Positions 8,154-16,385 of a DNA stretch of 64,000 bases are shown one piece after another. The translations under genes were made by a program, and so were the position numbers. The notes beneath the pieces were generated by a model. It did not search any database, was not told the origin of the DNA, and was given only the letters and a program-made list of their open reading frames with translations. The first letter of the stretch is position 1; the number at the start of each line of letters is the position of its first letter. Origin of the DNA: Streptomyces naganishii JCM 4654 (GTDB taxonomy: Bacteria > Actinomycetota > Actinomycetes > Streptomycetales > Streptomycetaceae); the NCBI RefSeq assembly GCF_014650575.1, contig NZ_BMVF01000027.1, forward strand, positions 1-64,000, written 5' to 3'.

Positions 8154-9278
8154 GTGGCAGCCAACGACCGGGCGGCAGCTCCCGGAAAGTCCGGCGGGAG
8201 TTCCGGTGCCGATGGCCTGATGCGCGCCTCACTGAGCGCCGTGGCTCCCGGCACGGGCCTGCGGGACGGACTCGAGCGGGTGCTCCGCGGCAACACCGGT
8301 GGGCTCATCGTGCTCGGCTCCGACAAGACCGTCGAGGCGATGTGCACGGGCGGGTTCGTGCTGGACGTCGAGTTCACCGCGACCCGGCTGCGCGAGCTGT
8401 GCAAGCTGGACGGCGGCATCGTGCTCTCCTCGGACCTGTCGAAGATCCTGCGGGCGGGCGTGCAGCTGGTCCCGGACCCGACGATCCCGACCGAGGAGAC
8501 CGGCACCCGGCACCGCACCGCGGACCGCGTCAGCAAGCAGGTCGGCTTCCCGGTGGTCTCCGTCTCGCAGTCCATGCGGCTCATCGCGCTCTACGTCGAC
8601 GGCCAGCGCCGGGTCCTGGAGGACTCCGCGGCGATCCTCTCCCGCGCCAACCAGGCCCTGGCCACCCTCGAGCGCTACAAGCTGCGCCTGGACGAGGTCG
8701 CGGGCACCCTGTCGGCGCTGGAGATCGAGGACCTGGTGACGGTCAGGGACGTCTCGGCGGTCGCGCAACGCCTGGAGATGGTCCGCCGCATCGCCACCGA
8801 AATCGCCGAGTACGTGGTGGAGCTGGGCACCGACGGCCGTCTTCTCGCCCTCCAGCTGGACGAGTTGATCGCGGGTGTCGAGCCCGAGCGCGAACTGGTC
8901 GTGCGGGACTACGTGCCCGAGCCCACCGCCAAGCGCTCGCGCACCGTCGACGAGGCCCTCGCCGAGCTGGACGCGCTCAGCCACGCCGAGCTGCTGGAGA
9001 TGTCCACGGTGGCCCGCGCCCTGGGCTACACCGGCTCGCCCGAGACCCTCGACTCGGCGGTCTCGCCGCGCGGTTTCCGGCTGCTCGCCAAGGTGCCGCG
9101 GCTGCCCGGCGCCATCATCGACCGCCTGGTCGATCACTTCGGCGGGCTCCAGAAGCTGCTGGCCGCCAGTGTGGACGACCTCCAGACGGTGGACGGCGTC
9201 GGCGAGGCGCGGGCGCGCAGCGTGCGCGAGGGACTGTCGCGGCTGGCCGAGTCGTCGATCCTGGAGCGCTACGTCTGA
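8154..9278 (+). CDS. disA: DNA integrity scanning diadenylate cyclase DisA
   Basis: DisA makes c-di-AMP from two ATP and scans DNA for branched structures. The 374-residue product has the N-terminal DAC domain (GNTGGLIVLG, KLDGGIVLSSD, GTRHRTADR), a helical linker, and a C-terminal helix-hairpin-helix DNA-binding domain (LDDLQTVDGVGEARARSVREGL-type, residues about 340-365). The catalytic DGA motif reads DGG at 86-88, while RHR at 119-121 is intact. GTG 8154 is chosen because GGAGGAG lies just upstream (8143-8149) and homology begins shortly after. Confidence 0.95.
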   Translation: MAANDRAAAPGKSGGSSGADGLMRASLSAVAPGTGLRDGLERVLRGNTGGLIVLGSDKTVEAMCTGGFVLDVEFTATRLRELCKLDGGIVLSSDLSKILRAGVQLVPDPTIPTEETGTRHRTADRVSKQVGFPVVSVSQSMRLIALYVDGQRRVLEDSAAILSRANQALATLERYKLRLDEVAGTLSALEIEDLVTVRDVSAVAQRLEMVRRIATEIAEYVVELGTDGRLLALQLDELIAGVEPERELVVRDYVPEPTAKRSRTVDEALAELDALSHAELLEMSTVARALGYTGSPETLDSAVSPRGFRLLAKVPRLPGAIIDRLVDHFGGLQKLLAASVDDLQTVDGVGEARARSVREGLSRLAESSILERYV

Positions 9279-9420
9279 CGAGCGCCGCCGGCCCGCCCCC
9301 GGCACGGGCTGCGTCCGCCGAGCGACGCCCGCCCGCGCGCCCCGGCACGGGCTGCGCCTGACGAGCGCCGCCCGCCCGAACGCCTCCGGCGCGGGCCGGC
9401 CCGTACCGACCGCTTCAGGC
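9279..9420. repeat. short GC-rich direct repeats between disA and the anchored protein gene
   Basis: GACGAGCGCCGCC and CCCCGGCACGGGCTGCG each occur twice in this convergent spacer. No clear terminator hairpin with a T-tract is present. Function unknown. Confidence 0.5.
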
Positions 9421-9422
9421 CG

Positions 9423-10271
9423 TCAGTCCGCCGACAGCACGAACGACGTCTGCAACTTCCCGTATCCCGGCACCTGTGCCTGCACCAGATACGTGCCTGC
9501 TCCCGCCGATCCGGCCGGAGGCGTCGCGCACTGCGGGGCGCTGGGCCTGCGGTCCCACCGCAGGGTGTAGGTGATGCCGCTGCCCGCCGGCACCCGGTAC
9601 AGCAGGCTCCCGGCGCCCTTCGGGCAGTCGGCCGACGACCAGTAGTCGTCGCTGCTGCCGGCCTGGGTGACCGTCACCACCGCGGACTTCGGGCCGAGGT
9701 CGATCTTGCAGTCACTGCCGGAGGTGTTCTTCGCGGTCACCTCGAACTCCGGCGACTGGCCGGGCGAGTAGGAGTTGCGCACGCTGCGCAGCGTCAACTT
9801 GACCGCTCCGGAGGTGCAGTTGGGCAGCGTGGTGTCGGCGGGCAGGGTCGCGACCGTACCGCCGCCGCCCTTGGCCCCGTCGCCCGTGACCACGATCCCG
9901 CCTCCGGAGCCGGAGCCCGAGCCCGAACCGTCCCCGCCCGTACCGGCGGAGCCGCCCGAGCCGGACCCCGAACCGTCACCGGACCCGGAGCCCGACCCCG
10001 TGCCGGACCCGTCGCCGCCGCTGGACTCGTCGCGCCCGCCGGGGTGTTGACTGATCGCGGGGCCGGACTGGGAGGGTCCCGGGGTGATCGTGGAGGGGGT
10101 GGGATTCTTGCCGTCGGAACCGCCGCCGTTGTCGTGGTGACCCCCGCCGCCGGAGGTGAGGATCCAGGCGATCAGCAGCGTCAACAGGGCGACCACGGAC
10201 AGCAGTACGACCCTCCGGCGCCAGTAGATGGAGGGGGGTAGCGGCCCGACGGGTTTGCGCAGAGATCCCAC
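9423..10271 (-). CDS. membrane-anchored extracellular protein with Gly/Ser spacer
   Basis: No named family recognised. After a short cytoplasmic N terminus there is one hydrophobic helix (VVLLSVVALLTLLIAWIL, about residues 21-38), then Ser/Thr/Pro sequence and a long Gly-Ser-Asp spacer (about 80-125). The C-terminal domain of about 140 residues has four cysteines and a beta-rich pattern (KLTLRSVRNSYSPGQSPEF, FEVTAKNTSGSDCKIDLG) like Ig-type or DUF4232-like modules. It is probably displayed outside the membrane. GTG 10271 is supported by a TACAGT box seven bases upstream. Confidence 0.8.
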   Translation of the reverse strand: MGSLRKPVGPLPPSIYWRRRVVLLSVVALLTLLIAWILTSGGGGHHDNGGGSDGKNPTPSTITPGPSQSGPAISQHPGGRDESSGGDGSGTGSGSGSGDGSGSGSGGSAGTGGDGSGSGSGSGGGIVVTGDGAKGGGGTVATLPADTTLPNCTSGAVKLTLRSVRNSYSPGQSPEFEVTAKNTSGSDCKIDLGPKSAVVTVTQAGSSDDYWSSADCPKGAGSLLYRVPAGSGITYTLRWDRRPSAPQCATPPAGSAGAGTYLVQAQVPGYGKLQTSFVLSAD

Positions 10272-10278
10272 GGCCCAA

Positions 10279-10284
10279 ACTGTA
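10279..10284 (-). promoter_or_regulatory. -10 box TACAGT for the anchored protein gene
   Basis: TANNNT seven bases before GTG 10271, which helps decide this start over longer open frame. Likely leaderless. Confidence 0.5.
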
Positions 10285-10496
10285 CGAGAGATCCCCCGCT
10301 TCCCCCGCCCCACCCGCCGCGACGAGCACAACTTTTCCGGATCATCATTCCGGCAACCTCCGTACGGGCGACCCCTTTTACGCCTGCCGCGACCGCGCGG
10401 TCACGCTGCGTCACCCTCTTGCCCGTTGGGCCGCCCGCGCCGTACCCCCCGGCCTCCCACGGCGGCCGACCCCCGCGTGGCAGGATCGGAGGTGCC

Positions 10497-11435
10497 ATGA
10501 CTGCGCCCACACTGCCCCCACACAGCGACCCCACCACCACGGCCCCGGCCCCCGGCCCGCTCGGCGAGACCCTGCACACCCAGGTCATCGGCTGGTTCGA
10601 CGACAACGCCCGCGACCTGCCCTGGCGGCGTCCCGAAGCGGGCGCCTGGGGGGTGATGGTCAGCGAGTTCATGCTGCAGCAGACCCCCGTCAGCCGGGTA
10701 CTGCCGGTCTACGAGCAGTGGCTCAGCCGCTGGCCCCGCCCCGCCGACCTCGCCAAGGAGGCGCCGGGCGAGGCGGTCCGCGCCTGGGGCCGGCTCGGCT
10801 ACCCCCGCCGCGCCCTGCGCCTGCACGGCGCCGCGGTCGCCATAACGGAACGGCACGGCGGGGACGTACCGGCCGAGCACGCCCAACTGCTCGCCCTGCC
10901 GGGCATCGGCGAGTACACCGCCGCCGCGGTCGCCTCCTTCGCCTACGGCCAGCGGCACGCCGTCCTCGACACCAATGTGCGCCGGGTCCTCGCCCGCGCG
11001 GTCACCGGAGTGCGCTACCCGCCCAACGCCACCACGGCCGCCGAACGCCGGCTCGCCCGCACCCTGCTGCCCGAGGACGACCGGACCGCGGCCCGCTGGG
11101 CCGCCGCCTCCATGGAGCTCGGCGCGCTGGTGTGCACGGCCAAGAACGAGTCGTGCGCGCGCTGCCCGATCGCCGCGCACTGCGCCTGGCGGCTCGCGGG
11201 CAAGCCGGAGCACGAGGGGCCGCCGCGCCGCGGACAGACGTACGCCGGTACGGACCGGCAGGTGCGCGGCAAGCTGCTGGCGGTGCTGCGGGATGCCCAC
11301 ACGCCGGTGCCGCAGGCGCTGCTCGACCGGGTGTGGCACGAGCCGGTCCAGCGGGCCCGGGCCCTGGACGGTTTGGTCGCGGACGGTCTGGTGGAGCCAC
11401 TGCCGGGCGGGCTGTACCGGCTGCCGCTCACCTGA
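10497..11435 (+). CDS. mutY: adenine DNA glycosylase MutY
   Basis: MutY removes adenine mispaired with 8-oxoguanine. The 312-residue protein shows the HhH-GPD fold: LPWRRPEAGAWGVMVSEFMLQQT with catalytic Glu57, the hairpin LLALPGIGEYTAAAV at 131-145, catalytic Asp158 in AVLDTNVRR, and a 4Fe-4S cluster at C213-x6-C220-x2-C223-x5-C229. Only about 83 residues follow the cluster, so the C-terminal 8-oxoG recognition domain is shorter than in Escherichia coli. ATG 10497 has GGAGG five bases upstream. It reads towards sigE with 328 bases between. Confidence 0.95.
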   Translation: MTAPTLPPHSDPTTTAPAPGPLGETLHTQVIGWFDDNARDLPWRRPEAGAWGVMVSEFMLQQTPVSRVLPVYEQWLSRWPRPADLAKEAPGEAVRAWGRLGYPRRALRLHGAAVAITERHGGDVPAEHAQLLALPGIGEYTAAAVASFAYGQRHAVLDTNVRRVLARAVTGVRYPPNATTAAERRLARTLLPEDDRTAARWAAASMELGALVCTAKNESCARCPIAAHCAWRLAGKPEHEGPPRRGQTYAGTDRQVRGKLLAVLRDAHTPVPQALLDRVWHEPVQRARALDGLVADGLVEPLPGGLYRLPLT

Positions 11436-11763
11436 CACGGCCTCACTTCACAGAGGGGACACAGCTTCAAGTCGCGTCACGGGCGCCTGTGTCACGGACG
11501 CACGCGTCTTCCTGTGACCCAAATCACCACAAAAACGGACCAATCGGAGAGCCCCCTTACCCCGAACCTACTTCCGTTACACAACCGACGCACAGCCGAG
11601 GGCTAGCCGAAGGCTGCCTCGGACAACGCCGTGACAACCCCTCCGTACCTTCATTTGCGTGCCCGACAGGCACCGGGCGGCTGCCGACCACAGCCCGCCC
11701 GCGACCAAAGCTTGAGTACCGGCGGAAGCCGGGTCGGCAAACGGGGATCGGAGGCGGTTGAAC
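11436..11763 (+). promoter_or_regulatory. sigE upstream region with direct repeats (candidate CseB site)
   Basis: No gene is visible in this 328-base stretch. GTCACGGGCGC (11476-11486) and GTCACGGACGC (11491-11501) are direct repeats 15 bases apart, a layout common for OmpR-type response regulators. CCGAGG/CCTCGG (11596-11601 and 11617-11622) can form a weak hairpin. In S. coelicolor sigE transcription depends on CseB, so these repeats are candidates for its operator; that assignment is inference. Confidence 0.45.
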
Positions 11764-12303
11764 ATGGCGCAGGGCGAGGTGCTCGAGTTCGAAGAGTACG
11801 TGCGCACCCGGCAGGACGCGCTGCTGCGCAGCGCGCGCCGGCTGGTGCCGGACCCGGTCGACGCCCAGGACCTGCTCCAGACGGCGCTGGTACGGACGTA
11901 CGGCCGCTGGGAGGGCATTGCCGACAAGCGGCTCGCGGACGCCTATCTGCGCCGCGTCATGATCAACACGCGCACCGAGTGGTGGCGTGCGCGCAAGCTG
12001 GAGGAGGTGCCCACCGAGCAGCTCCCGGACGCCTCGGTCGAGGACTCCACCGAGCAGCACGCCGACCGGGCGCTTCTCATGGACATCATGAAGGTTCTCG
12101 CCCCCAAGCAGCGAAGCGTCGTCGTCCTGCGACACTGGGAGCAGATGTCCACGGAGGAGACGGCCGCGGCCCTCGGCATGTCCGCGGGCACGGTCAAGAG
12201 CACGCTGCACCGGGCGCTCGCCCGGCTCCGCGAGGAGCTGGAGGCCCGCGATCTGGACGCACGCGCGCTGGAGCGTGAGGAGCGGGAGCGTTGCGCGGCC
12301 TGA
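11764..12303 (+). CDS. sigE: ECF sigma factor SigE
   Basis: SigE drives the cell-envelope stress regulon of Streptomyces. The 179-residue protein has ECF region 2 (DALLRSARRLVPDPVDAQDLLQTALVRTYGRW, about 18-52) and region 4 with its helix-turn-helix (KQRSVVVLRHWEQMSTEETAAALGMSAGTVKSTLHRALARLREEL, about 117-161). There is no anti-sigma gene next to it; control is transcriptional through CseB/CseC. GGAGG at 11750-11754 precedes ATG 11764. The stop overlaps the TTG start of cseA by 13 bases. Confidence 0.96.
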   Translation: MAQGEVLEFEEYVRTRQDALLRSARRLVPDPVDAQDLLQTALVRTYGRWEGIADKRLADAYLRRVMINTRTEWWRARKLEEVPTEQLPDASVEDSTEQHADRALLMDIMKVLAPKQRSVVVLRHWEQMSTEETAAALGMSAGTVKSTLHRALARLREELEARDLDARALEREERERCAA

Positions 12304-12944
12304 CCGGCCCCGGGCCCATCCGGGCCCAGGACACCTTCCAGGCGGCGATCACGGCGGTGGCCGTGCTCGCCGCCCTCGCCCTTTTGGTGTCCGCCTGCGG
12401 GACCGGCGGCACCGGCGCCCGTGACGAGGGGCCGGCCCACGCGAGCTCGGTGGCGGGCGCCGCGACGACGGCCTCCCCCAGCCCCTCGGACACCCCGGAG
12501 CGGGTGGACGCGGTGCGGCTGGTCAAGGACGACCCGAAGGTCTCGGCCTCGGTCAAGCGTGGCCTCAAGCCCTGCGCCGCCGACGAGTACCCCGTCGACG
12601 TCTCCTACGGCCACCTCACCGGCGGCCCGGTCGACGACATAGTGGTCAACGTGCTGACCTGCGGCGACGCGGTGGGCGTGGGCGCCTATGTGTACCAGGC
12701 GCAGGCGGGCGGCTACCAGAACGTGTTCCGCAACGAGGAGCCCCCCGTCTACGCGGAGATCGACCGCGGCGACCTCGTGGTGACCAAGCAGGTCTACGAG
12801 AAGGGCGACCCGGTGTCGAATCCGTCCGGCGAGGACGTGATCACGTACCACTGGTCCGGCACGCGGTTCACCAAGGAGTACAGCACGCGCAACGAGTACA
12901 GCAAGGCCGTCGGCGGCGGCCCCTCGCCGGTCCCGGACAACTGA
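12291..12944 (+). CDS. cseA: lipoprotein CseA
   Basis: CseA is an extracytoplasmic lipoprotein that dampens the SigE system, probably by interacting with the CseC sensor. The 217-residue product begins at TTG 12291 inside the end of sigE and carries a hydrophobic signal segment (ITAVAVLAALALLVSAC) ending in a lipobox with Cys36. A Ser/Thr/Pro linker (TTASPSPSDTPE) leads to a globular C-terminal domain with two further cysteines. The rare TTG start and overlap imply coupled, low-level translation after sigE. Confidence 0.92.
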   Translation: MRGLTGPGPIRAQDTFQAAITAVAVLAALALLVSACGTGGTGARDEGPAHASSVAGAATTASPSPSDTPERVDAVRLVKDDPKVSASVKRGLKPCAADEYPVDVSYGHLTGGPVDDIVVNVLTCGDAVGVGAYVYQAQAGGYQNVFRNEEPPVYAEIDRGDLVVTKQVYEKGDPVSNPSGEDVITYHWSGTRFTKEYSTRNEYSKAVGGGPSPVPDN

Positions 12945-13186
12945 CCACGGCCGGCCGCGAGAGAGAATTGCCGTGGCGTGAACCGATCGGGCCTACCGGT
13001 CCGATCCTTTGGTGAACCGGTCGGAAGTGAACGCGATCGGCCGCCGCGGCGTCCACACAGTGAGCGCGCCGCGCGGCCGGGCGTCCACCGGTCGCCGCGT
13101 GCCACCGGGACGCGCCACGGGGCGCGGCACGGCGCGTCACGGCAACCGGACCACGAAGAAGCGACACGAGGACTGAGAGCACCGGG
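12945..13186 (+). promoter_or_regulatory. cseA-cseB spacer with 13-bp direct repeats
   Basis: GTGAACCGATCGG (12978-12990) and GTGAACCGGTCGG (13012-13024) are near-identical direct repeats 34 bases apart. ATCGG/CCGAT (12986-12990 and 13001-13005) forms an inverted pair inside. This 242-base gap in an operon that is otherwise tightly packed may hold an internal promoter or processing site. Confidence 0.35.
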
Positions 13187-13888
13187 ATGGCAGAGCAGAC
13201 CCACGTCCTGTTCGTCGAGGACGACGACGTCATCCGCGAGGCCACACAGCTCGCCCTGGAGCGGGACGGTTTCGCGGTCACGGCCATGCCCGACGGCCTG
13301 TCGGGCCTGGAGGCGTTCCGGGCCAGGCGGCCCGACATCGCGCTGCTGGACGTCATGGTCCCCGGCCTCGACGGAGTCAGCCTGTGCCGGCGCATCCGTG
13401 ACGAGTCGACCGTGCCCGTGATCATGCTGTCCGCGCGCGCCGACTCCATCGACGTCGTCCTCGGTCTCGAGGCGGGCGCCGACGACTACGTGACCAAGCC
13501 GTTCGACGGCGCGGTGCTGGTCGCCCGGATCCGCGCGGTGCTGCGCCGCTTCGGGCACGCCGGCGGCGACCGCTCCGAGCCGGACGCCGCGGACGTGGAC
13601 GGCGGGGTGCTGACCTTCGGCGACCTGGAGGTCGACACCGAGGGCATGGAGGTGCGCCGGGCCGGGCAGCCGGTCGCGCTCACCCCCACCGAGATGCGGC
13701 TGCTGCTGGAGTTCTCCTCCGCGCCGGGCACGGTGCTCTCCCGCGACAAGCTCCTGGAGCGGGTGTGGGACTACGGCTGGGGCGGTGACACCCGCGTCGT
13801 CGACGTCCATGTGCAGCGGCTGCGCACCAAGATCGGCCAGGACCGCATCGAGACGGTCCGCGGCTTCGGTTACAAGCTGAAGGCCTAG
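13187..13888 (+). CDS. cseB: response regulator CseB
   Basis: An OmpR/PhoB-type regulator of 233 residues that activates sigE transcription when phosphorylated by CseC. The receiver domain has the acidic pocket EDDD (11-14), phospho-acceptor Asp55 in LLDVMVPG, and the TKP lysine in DDYVTKPFDG. The C-terminal winged helix spans about 140-230 (TPTEMRLLLEF, DTRVVDVHVQRLRTKIG, RGFGYKL). The gene is 11 bases upstream of cseC. Confidence 0.96.
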   Translation: MAEQTHVLFVEDDDVIREATQLALERDGFAVTAMPDGLSGLEAFRARRPDIALLDVMVPGLDGVSLCRRIRDESTVPVIMLSARADSIDVVLGLEAGADDYVTKPFDGAVLVARIRAVLRRFGHAGGDRSEPDAADVDGGVLTFGDLEVDTEGMEVRRAGQPVALTPTEMRLLLEFSSAPGTVLSRDKLLERVWDYGWGGDTRVVDVHVQRLRTKIGQDRIETVRGFGYKLKA

Positions 13889-13899
13889 GCGGGCGGACG

Positions 13900-15249
13900 A
13901 TGCGGGGGAACACGCGGCGCCTGCTCACGGGGCGCCTGGAACACGCGGACATCCGCACGGGGCTCAGATGGAAGCTCAGCGCGGCCATCGCACTGGTCGG
14001 CGCGCTGGTGGCGGTCGCGCTGAGCCTGGTGGTGCACAACGCCGCCCGGGTGTCGATGCTGGACAACTCGCGGGACTTCGCCGACCAGCGGCTCGTGCTC
14101 GCCCAGAGCATCTACGAGCGTCCCGGCCGGCGGCCCAACTTCGCCGACGCCAAGATCGACGACCCGATGCTGCCGCACGCGCTGCGGGAGAAGGTGGGCG
14201 AGGGACGGCGGGCCACCTTCGTCACCGACCACCACGGCAGCCCCGACATCTGGGCGGCCGTACCGCTCAAGGACGGACATGTGCTGTCCATCCACACCCA
14301 CTTCACCGACCGCAGCATCAACATCCTGAACGACCTCGACCAGGCGCTGGTGATCGGTTCCATCGCGGTCGTCCTCGGCGGCAGCGCGCTGGGCGTGCTC
14401 ATAGGGGGTCAGCTCTCGCGCCGGCTGCGCAAGGCCGCGGCCGCCGCGAACCAGGTCGCCAAGGGCGAGACCGACGTACGGGTGCGGGAGGCCATCGGGG
14501 GCGTCGTACGCGACGAGACCGACGACCTGGCGCGCGCGGTCGACGCGATGGCGGACGCGCTCCAGCAGCGCCTGGAGGCGGAGCGGCGGGTGACCGCGGA
14601 CATCGCGCACGAGCTGCGCACCCCGGTGACCGGCCTGCTCACGGCCGCCGAGCTGCTGCCGCCCGGCCGCCCCACGGAGCTGGTCCTGGACCGGGCGAAG
14701 GCCATGCGCACGCTCGTGGAGGACGTGCTGGAGGTGGCGCGGCTGGACGGCGCCTCGGAGCGGGCCGAGCTCCAGGACGTGATGCTCGGCGAGTTCGTCG
14801 CGCGGCGGGTGGCGGCCAAGGACCCGGACGTCGAGGTGCGGGTGGTGCACGAGTCCATGGTCACCACCGACCCCCGGCGCCTCGAGCGGGTGCTGTTCAA
14901 CCTGCTCGCCAACGCCGCCCGGCACGGCAAGCCGCCGATCGAGGTGACCGTCGAGGGGCGGGTCATCCGGGTGCGCGACCACGGCCCGGGCTTCCCCGCC
15001 AACCTCCTCGCCGAGGGGCCCAGCCGGTTCCGCACCGGCAGCGCGGACCGCGCCGGGCACGGCCACGGGCTGGGCCTGACCATCGCGGCCGGTCAGGCGC
15101 GGGTGCTGGGCGCCCGCCTGACCTTCCGCAACGTGCGCCCGGCGGGCGCCCCGGACAACATCCCGGCCGAGGGCGCGGTGGCCGTCCTCTGGCTGCCGGA
15201 GCACGCGCCGACGAACACCGGCAGCTATCCGACGCTGCCGGGACAGTGA
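13900..15249 (+). CDS. cseC: sensor histidine kinase CseC
   Basis: The membrane kinase of the SigE system, 449 residues. TM1 is about 27-46, an extracytoplasmic sensor domain of about 100 residues follows (47-148), TM2 is about 149-171, then HAMP. The H-box DIAHELRTPVTGL has phospho-accepting His237, and the HATPase domain shows N (NLLANAARHGK), G1 (VRDHGPGFP) and G2 (GHGHGLGLTIA) boxes. In S. coelicolor it responds to cell-wall damage. Its 3' end is only 13 bases from the convergent VOC gene. Confidence 0.96.
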   Translation: MRGNTRRLLTGRLEHADIRTGLRWKLSAAIALVGALVAVALSLVVHNAARVSMLDNSRDFADQRLVLAQSIYERPGRRPNFADAKIDDPMLPHALREKVGEGRRATFVTDHHGSPDIWAAVPLKDGHVLSIHTHFTDRSINILNDLDQALVIGSIAVVLGGSALGVLIGGQLSRRLRKAAAAANQVAKGETDVRVREAIGGVVRDETDDLARAVDAMADALQQRLEAERRVTADIAHELRTPVTGLLTAAELLPPGRPTELVLDRAKAMRTLVEDVLEVARLDGASERAELQDVMLGEFVARRVAAKDPDVEVRVVHESMVTTDPRRLERVLFNLLANAARHGKPPIEVTVEGRVIRVRDHGPGFPANLLAEGPSRFRTGSADRAGHGHGLGLTIAAGQARVLGARLTFRNVRPAGAPDNIPAEGAVAVLWLPEHAPTNTGSYPTLPGQ

Positions 15250-15262
15250 GCCTGCGGCGGGG

Positions 15263-15709
15263 TCAGCTCGCCCAGTCCTTGTCCGTGTCCAGACCGCCCT
15301 CACGCCGCTGGGTGAAGGAGAACCAGTTGCCGGAGTCGTCGCGGAAGAGGGCCTCGGTGCCGTAGGGCCGCTCCTGCGGCTCCTGGAGGAACTCCACACC
15401 GCGGTCCTTGAGCCGCTTGTAGTCACCGTGGATGTCGTCGGTGGCCAGCACGCCGGCGCCGAGCGCGCCCTTGGCGACGAGCTTCCTCATCATCTCGGCC
15501 GACTCCGGGTCCATGGCGGGCGGCCCCGGCACCATGAGCGTCAGCTCCACGTCGGGCTGGCCGGGGGCGCCGACCGTGAGCCAGCGCATCCCGCCCTCCC
15601 CCATGGTCATGTCGGTGCGGACCTCCAGGCCGAGCTTGTCGGTGTAGAACTCCTTGGCCCGGTCCTGGTCGAGGACCCAGACGGTGGTGATGGCGAGCCC
15701 CTTGATCAC
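15263..15709 (-). CDS. VOC (glyoxalase/bleomycin resistance/dioxygenase) superfamily protein
   Basis: At 148 residues this is a single-domain VOC protein with paired beta-alpha-beta-beta-beta modules: ITTVWVLDQDRAKEFYTDKLGLEV at the N terminus and FRDDSGNWFSFTQR near the C terminus. VOC proteins bind metals and act as isomerases, dioxygenases or drug-binding proteins; the substrate is not predictable. It lies 78 bases downstream of an araC-type gene on the same strand, an arrangement often seen where the regulator controls the VOC gene. GGGAG precedes the GTG start. Confidence 0.88.
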   Translation of the reverse strand: MIKGLAITTVWVLDQDRAKEFYTDKLGLEVRTDMTMGEGGMRWLTVGAPGQPDVELTLMVPGPPAMDPESAEMMRKLVAKGALGAGVLATDDIHGDYKRLKDRGVEFLQEPQERPYGTEALFRDDSGNWFSFTQRREGGLDTDKDWAS

Positions 15710-15787
15710 GGCGTCTCCCGGGGGTGCGCGGGCCCGTGCGGACGGGCCCTGGGTGTCGTTGCGCTGCCACCGTAGGCAGGGCGGGGA

Positions 15788-16222
15788 TCAGCGCGCTTCT
15801 CCGGAATTGCGCTGTGGCGGCGGCTCGGCGCCGGGGCGGAAACCGCCGGCCCAGAGCATGGCGTAGCACCCGGGTATGAGCGCGGCGCCTCGGCCGACGT
15901 GCCGCGTGCGGTACTCCCTCGGGGTGAGGCCGGTGCGGGCCTTGAACCGGGCCGAGAACGTGCCCACGCTGCTGAAGCCGACCAGGTGGCAGATCTCGGT
16001 CACCGACAGGTTCGCGGTGCGCAGCATCTCCTCGGCGCGCTCGATGCGGCGGTGGGTCAGGTACTGGCCGGGTGTCTCGCCGTAGGCCTCGCTGAAGGCG
16101 CGGATGAAGTGGTAGCGCGAGTATCCGGCGTGCGCCGCCACCGTTTCCAGGTCCAGCCCCGGATCCGCCCAGTCCCGGTCCATGGCGTCCTTCGCCAGCC
16201 GCAACTGCCGCATCTTGTCCAT
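15788..16222 (-). CDS. AraC-family transcriptional regulator, short form
   Basis: The protein of 144 residues is nearly all DNA-binding domain: two helix-turn-helix motifs (DLETVAAHAGYSRYHFIRAFSEAYGETPGQYL and LSVTEICHLVGFSSVGTFSARFKARTGLTPREYR). A Pro/Arg tail of about 35 residues follows. There is no N-terminal ligand domain, as in MarA/SoxS-like proteins. Start ATG 16222 (MDKMRQLRLAKD) fits the domain boundary; an upstream alternative adds 13 Arg/Cys-rich residues. It probably controls the VOC gene downstream. Confidence 0.88.
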   Translation of the reverse strand: MDKMRQLRLAKDAMDRDWADPGLDLETVAAHAGYSRYHFIRAFSEAYGETPGQYLTHRRIERAEEMLRTANLSVTEICHLVGFSSVGTFSARFKARTGLTPREYRTRHVGRGAALIPGCYAMLWAGGFRPGAEPPPQRNSGEAR

Positions 16223-16264
16223 GCCCCGATGGTGACACGGGGCTCTGACAGCCCCCCGCACAGC

Positions 16265-16300
16265 GAAGACCCCCGGAGCGGAGACACTCCGGGGGTCTTC
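16265..16300 (-). terminator. hairpin terminator after the MFS exporter gene
   Basis: A perfect 14-bp inverted repeat (arms 16265-16278 and 16287-16300, loop 8) lies about 85 bases beyond the exporter stop codon. The arms read GAAGACCCCCGGAG and its complement, typical of GC-rich streptomycete terminators. Confidence 0.75.
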
Positions 16301-16385
16301 AGCAGCTCGGCCGCCGGTGATCGGCCAGCGGGCGGGTCGGCCCCTAGGTCGGCCAGGCTGGCACCGACCGTGCGGAGGCCTGGCG

